From assembly GCF_030864355.1 (NCBI RefSeq), contig NC_083395.1, positions 186,001-250,000 of the forward strand: a DNA stretch of 64,000 nt, given 5' to 3'. This DNA comes from Cutaneotrichosporon cavernicola (lineage: Eukaryota; Basidiomycota; Tremellomycetes; Trichosporonales; Trichosporonaceae). A model generated the notes under the pieces. That model was given only the letters and a program-made list of their open reading frames with translations, made no database searches and was not told the DNA's origin. The position numbers were made by a program, and so were the translations under genes. Positions 62,401-64,000 of the stretch are shown in pieces; position 1 is the first letter of the stretch; the number at the start of each line of letters is the position of its first letter.

Positions 62401-64000
62401 TTGTCAATCCGAGGAGCAGCGGGCTGTGACGTCATCGGCTGCATGGGGGCTTGGCCTGGGTATAACCTCCGTCGATCTCTCGACGCCAGTGCGTGAGCGT
62501 AGCCTCGACCGTGTGGGGGACAGCGGTGCGCGTCCTCTCAGCACCTCGAGCTTCGCGAGCATCAAGAGCAACCGTGCACCGCCTCCGCCACCCGTCACAA
62601 TTCCAGTAGCCGCGCGTACTCCTGGCGTCACAGGTGCTCCGGACTCGGCACCCAGCAGCGCCGCGAGCTCTACCCGCTCGGCCGGCAAGAAGTTCGGCCC
62701 GAAGAAGAGCAACTCGATCTCTAGAAAGCCGGTTCCAGCTGTCGACGCGGTGCTGCTAAGCAATCCGGACCAGCTGTTGGCGCGCACACCTGCTAGGAAG
62801 AGCAGTTTACGTCGCGTCGTCGAGGCCAGCGTGTCACCGCAGCTTTCTTCTTCGCCTAGCGTGGGTGGGGCGACCGAGCTGCTGGCTGCCCCCGAGGCCC
62901 TCAAGCCGCCCCCGCTGCGTGACTCGCCGCGCTCTTCCACGCCCCGCCTTCCCGCCTCACCTGCTTTCGGCACGCCTCCTACAGCGACTGATTCGCTCGA
63001 CATTGATGGCGGCATGCCGCAGACCATCAGCCCGAGCCCGAAGCCGCGATCCGTGCGCTCCGCATCAGGGTCGTCAACATCGAGCCCTCTCGTCCGTGCT
63101 GCAAGCGTACGCGGGAGCCCGCGTCCGGGGTCACCAGCACAACTTGAACGCTCCAGAAGTCTCAAGGGCAGAGAGCTCCGACCTGAGATCCTACCAGGCG
63201 AGGGGCGTACTGTGCGCGGCATCGATCTTTCCGCGGTCGGGAGTGACGTTGTCGGTTTGGCCCCTGCGATTGTTGCTCCAACTGCCATCGCACCAGCATG
63301 GAGGCCCCAGACACCGCAGACACAGACTCGTGCTGCTCTCGAGGACGCATCTTCACCATACAGCATCCTCTCCTCTCCGCATTCCGTGGACGCCATGGAG
63401 ATGAACGAAGCGCCATCCTTTGCCTCGGCGCAGGTCGTCACGGCCAAACCAGCCCTTGCTAGAGTCTTGTCCCTCTCCAACGGGCAGGTAACCAACATCA
63501 CCCCTGACTCGGCGAGGTCAGTCAAGACGAGACCCCTGTCGTCGCCGGTCAGCCCGTCTCGCCGCATTCCGGGTCATGCCAAGTCTTCATCAGAGTCTGA
63601 GACCACTACGCCATCCAAGTCGCCAGCGCTGCTCTCTACGTCTGCGACGCACATACAGCCGCGAGGGATTGGCCTAGGCTTCGTCCCCGCGTACGAGGAC
63701 GAGGTGGAGCGCATCACGGTCGAGGATGACGAGATTGACACCCCGTCCAAGGCGTCGTCCAGGGCACCCTCTACGGAGAGCCCAGGTTCGAGGAACGTTG
63801 TGGACCTTGGCAGCGAGGGGAGCACCCCTGTCCAGTCCGTTACGGCGACCATGCCGGTGCACCGCTCGCCGCCTAGTCGCCAGCGCGATCTGCCACCCAT
63901 TCCCCCCACGCCAAAGTCTCAACTGGCCCCTCCAGCGACGATACCAACAGCTAGTGCCACACCGATGCGGCATGTGGTGCGCCGCACAACGTCATCCAAG
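59478..64000 (+). CDS. Long Ser/Pro-rich protein, 3' end outside the window
   Basis: ATG at 59478 starts MSADTSDPALAAAAVALHDP. Exons between ~59560 and 60300 are unresolved. Coding-like stretches include LVAAYAPGTTAIVLRAAGGS, GVSFAYALVRDKGLVLLVLG, then in another frame SVRALLGGGNGASGVLTTLE; the latter splices in phase from GTGAGC at 60224 to the acceptor at 60295. From there one frame is open for 3.7 kb to the window end. It first forms a helical block, KAIVHARAFAAIFPDYLALA and ELTDNLIAERLGMLIDNVVE. More than 1,200 residues of disordered Ser/Pro/Arg-rich sequence follow, with many RRxS/SPxR-type sites (RRSSRRGSDPSFSPSM, RPLSRDSGYWGG) and polyproline (PPVPPLPHELRR, NRAPPPPPVTIP). This resembles fungal signalling or polarity scaffolds; no domain is recognised. 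Confidence 0.65.

Noticed and set aside
61360..63567. Long minus-strand frames (333 and 387 codons) near the right end
   Set aside because: They lie opposite the continuous + strand Ser/Pro-rich frame that runs to the window end; antisense shadows with no motifs.
1..64000. Search for LTR, LINE or DNA transposons
   Set aside because: No reverse transcriptase, integrase or transposase motifs and no long terminal or inverted repeats were seen; only short tandem repeats.

Overview
The window is nuclear DNA of a basidiomycete yeast or yeast-like fungus, most likely a tremellomycete of the Trichosporonales (Trichosporon/Cutaneotrichosporon/Vanrija-like). This rests on very short introns (many 31-35 nt, GTRNGT donors, CTGAC or CTAAC branch sites a few nt before the acceptor), GC-rich coding DNA, intron-containing tRNAs, basidiomycete-type gene structures and a lineage-expanded F-box-like family. 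It is an inference without database comparison. There is no bacterial, phage, viral or CRISPR content.

Layout. 1-9.9 kb: 3' part of an amino-acid permease, copper amine oxidase, a small single-pass membrane protein, a beta-lactamase-fold serine hydrolase (-) and, divergent from it, a monocarboxylate-type MFS carrier. 10.6-15.0 kb: three tandem F-box-like genes (+). 15.5-19.9 kb: an ACC-synthase-like PLP enzyme, a GST-like protein and a quinone oxidoreductase (-). 20.1-22.4 kb: two more F-box-like genes (-). 23.2-28.6 kb: gene-poor, with a small ORF, a proline-rich repeat protein, tRNA-Asp and a broken F-box-like gene. 28.7-35.2 kb: a DUF924 protein convergent with a class III aminotransferase, an amidase, a 43-nt repeat array and a sugar transporter. 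35.8-38 kb: 68-nt repeats, tRNA-Ser, gene debris and a repeat-bearing small membrane protein broken by a 34-nt duplication. 38.3-49.6 kb, dense: acyl-CoA synthetase, ABHD/EEB1-type hydrolase, eIF4B, a Zn2Cys6 regulator, and myo-inositol oxygenase divergent from the regulator. 49.6-53.2 kb: no confident gene. 53.2-64 kb: a second permease, an AT-hook protein, and a long Ser/Pro-rich gene that runs off the window.

Most genes serve nutrient uptake and catabolism: amino acids and amines (permeases, amine oxidase, aminotransferase, amidase), sugars and carboxylates (two MFS carriers), inositol (MIOX), and fatty acyl chemistry (acyl-CoA synthetase, ABHD hydrolase). The most distinctive content is the F-box-like family: five intact copies and one degraded copy within 16 kb. 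They share an N-terminal PHI...YAP...LR...WR module and a short C-terminal F-(ST)-x-x-(EQ)-Y motif, and they differ strongly in between. The copies carry traces of recent repeat-driven change: a tandem duplication with a compensating indel, Asn-Pro microsatellite growth, and a poly-C frameshift.

Gene models come from reading splice signals and frames by eye. Most were checked for phase continuity exon by exon. Product names are family-level assignments.
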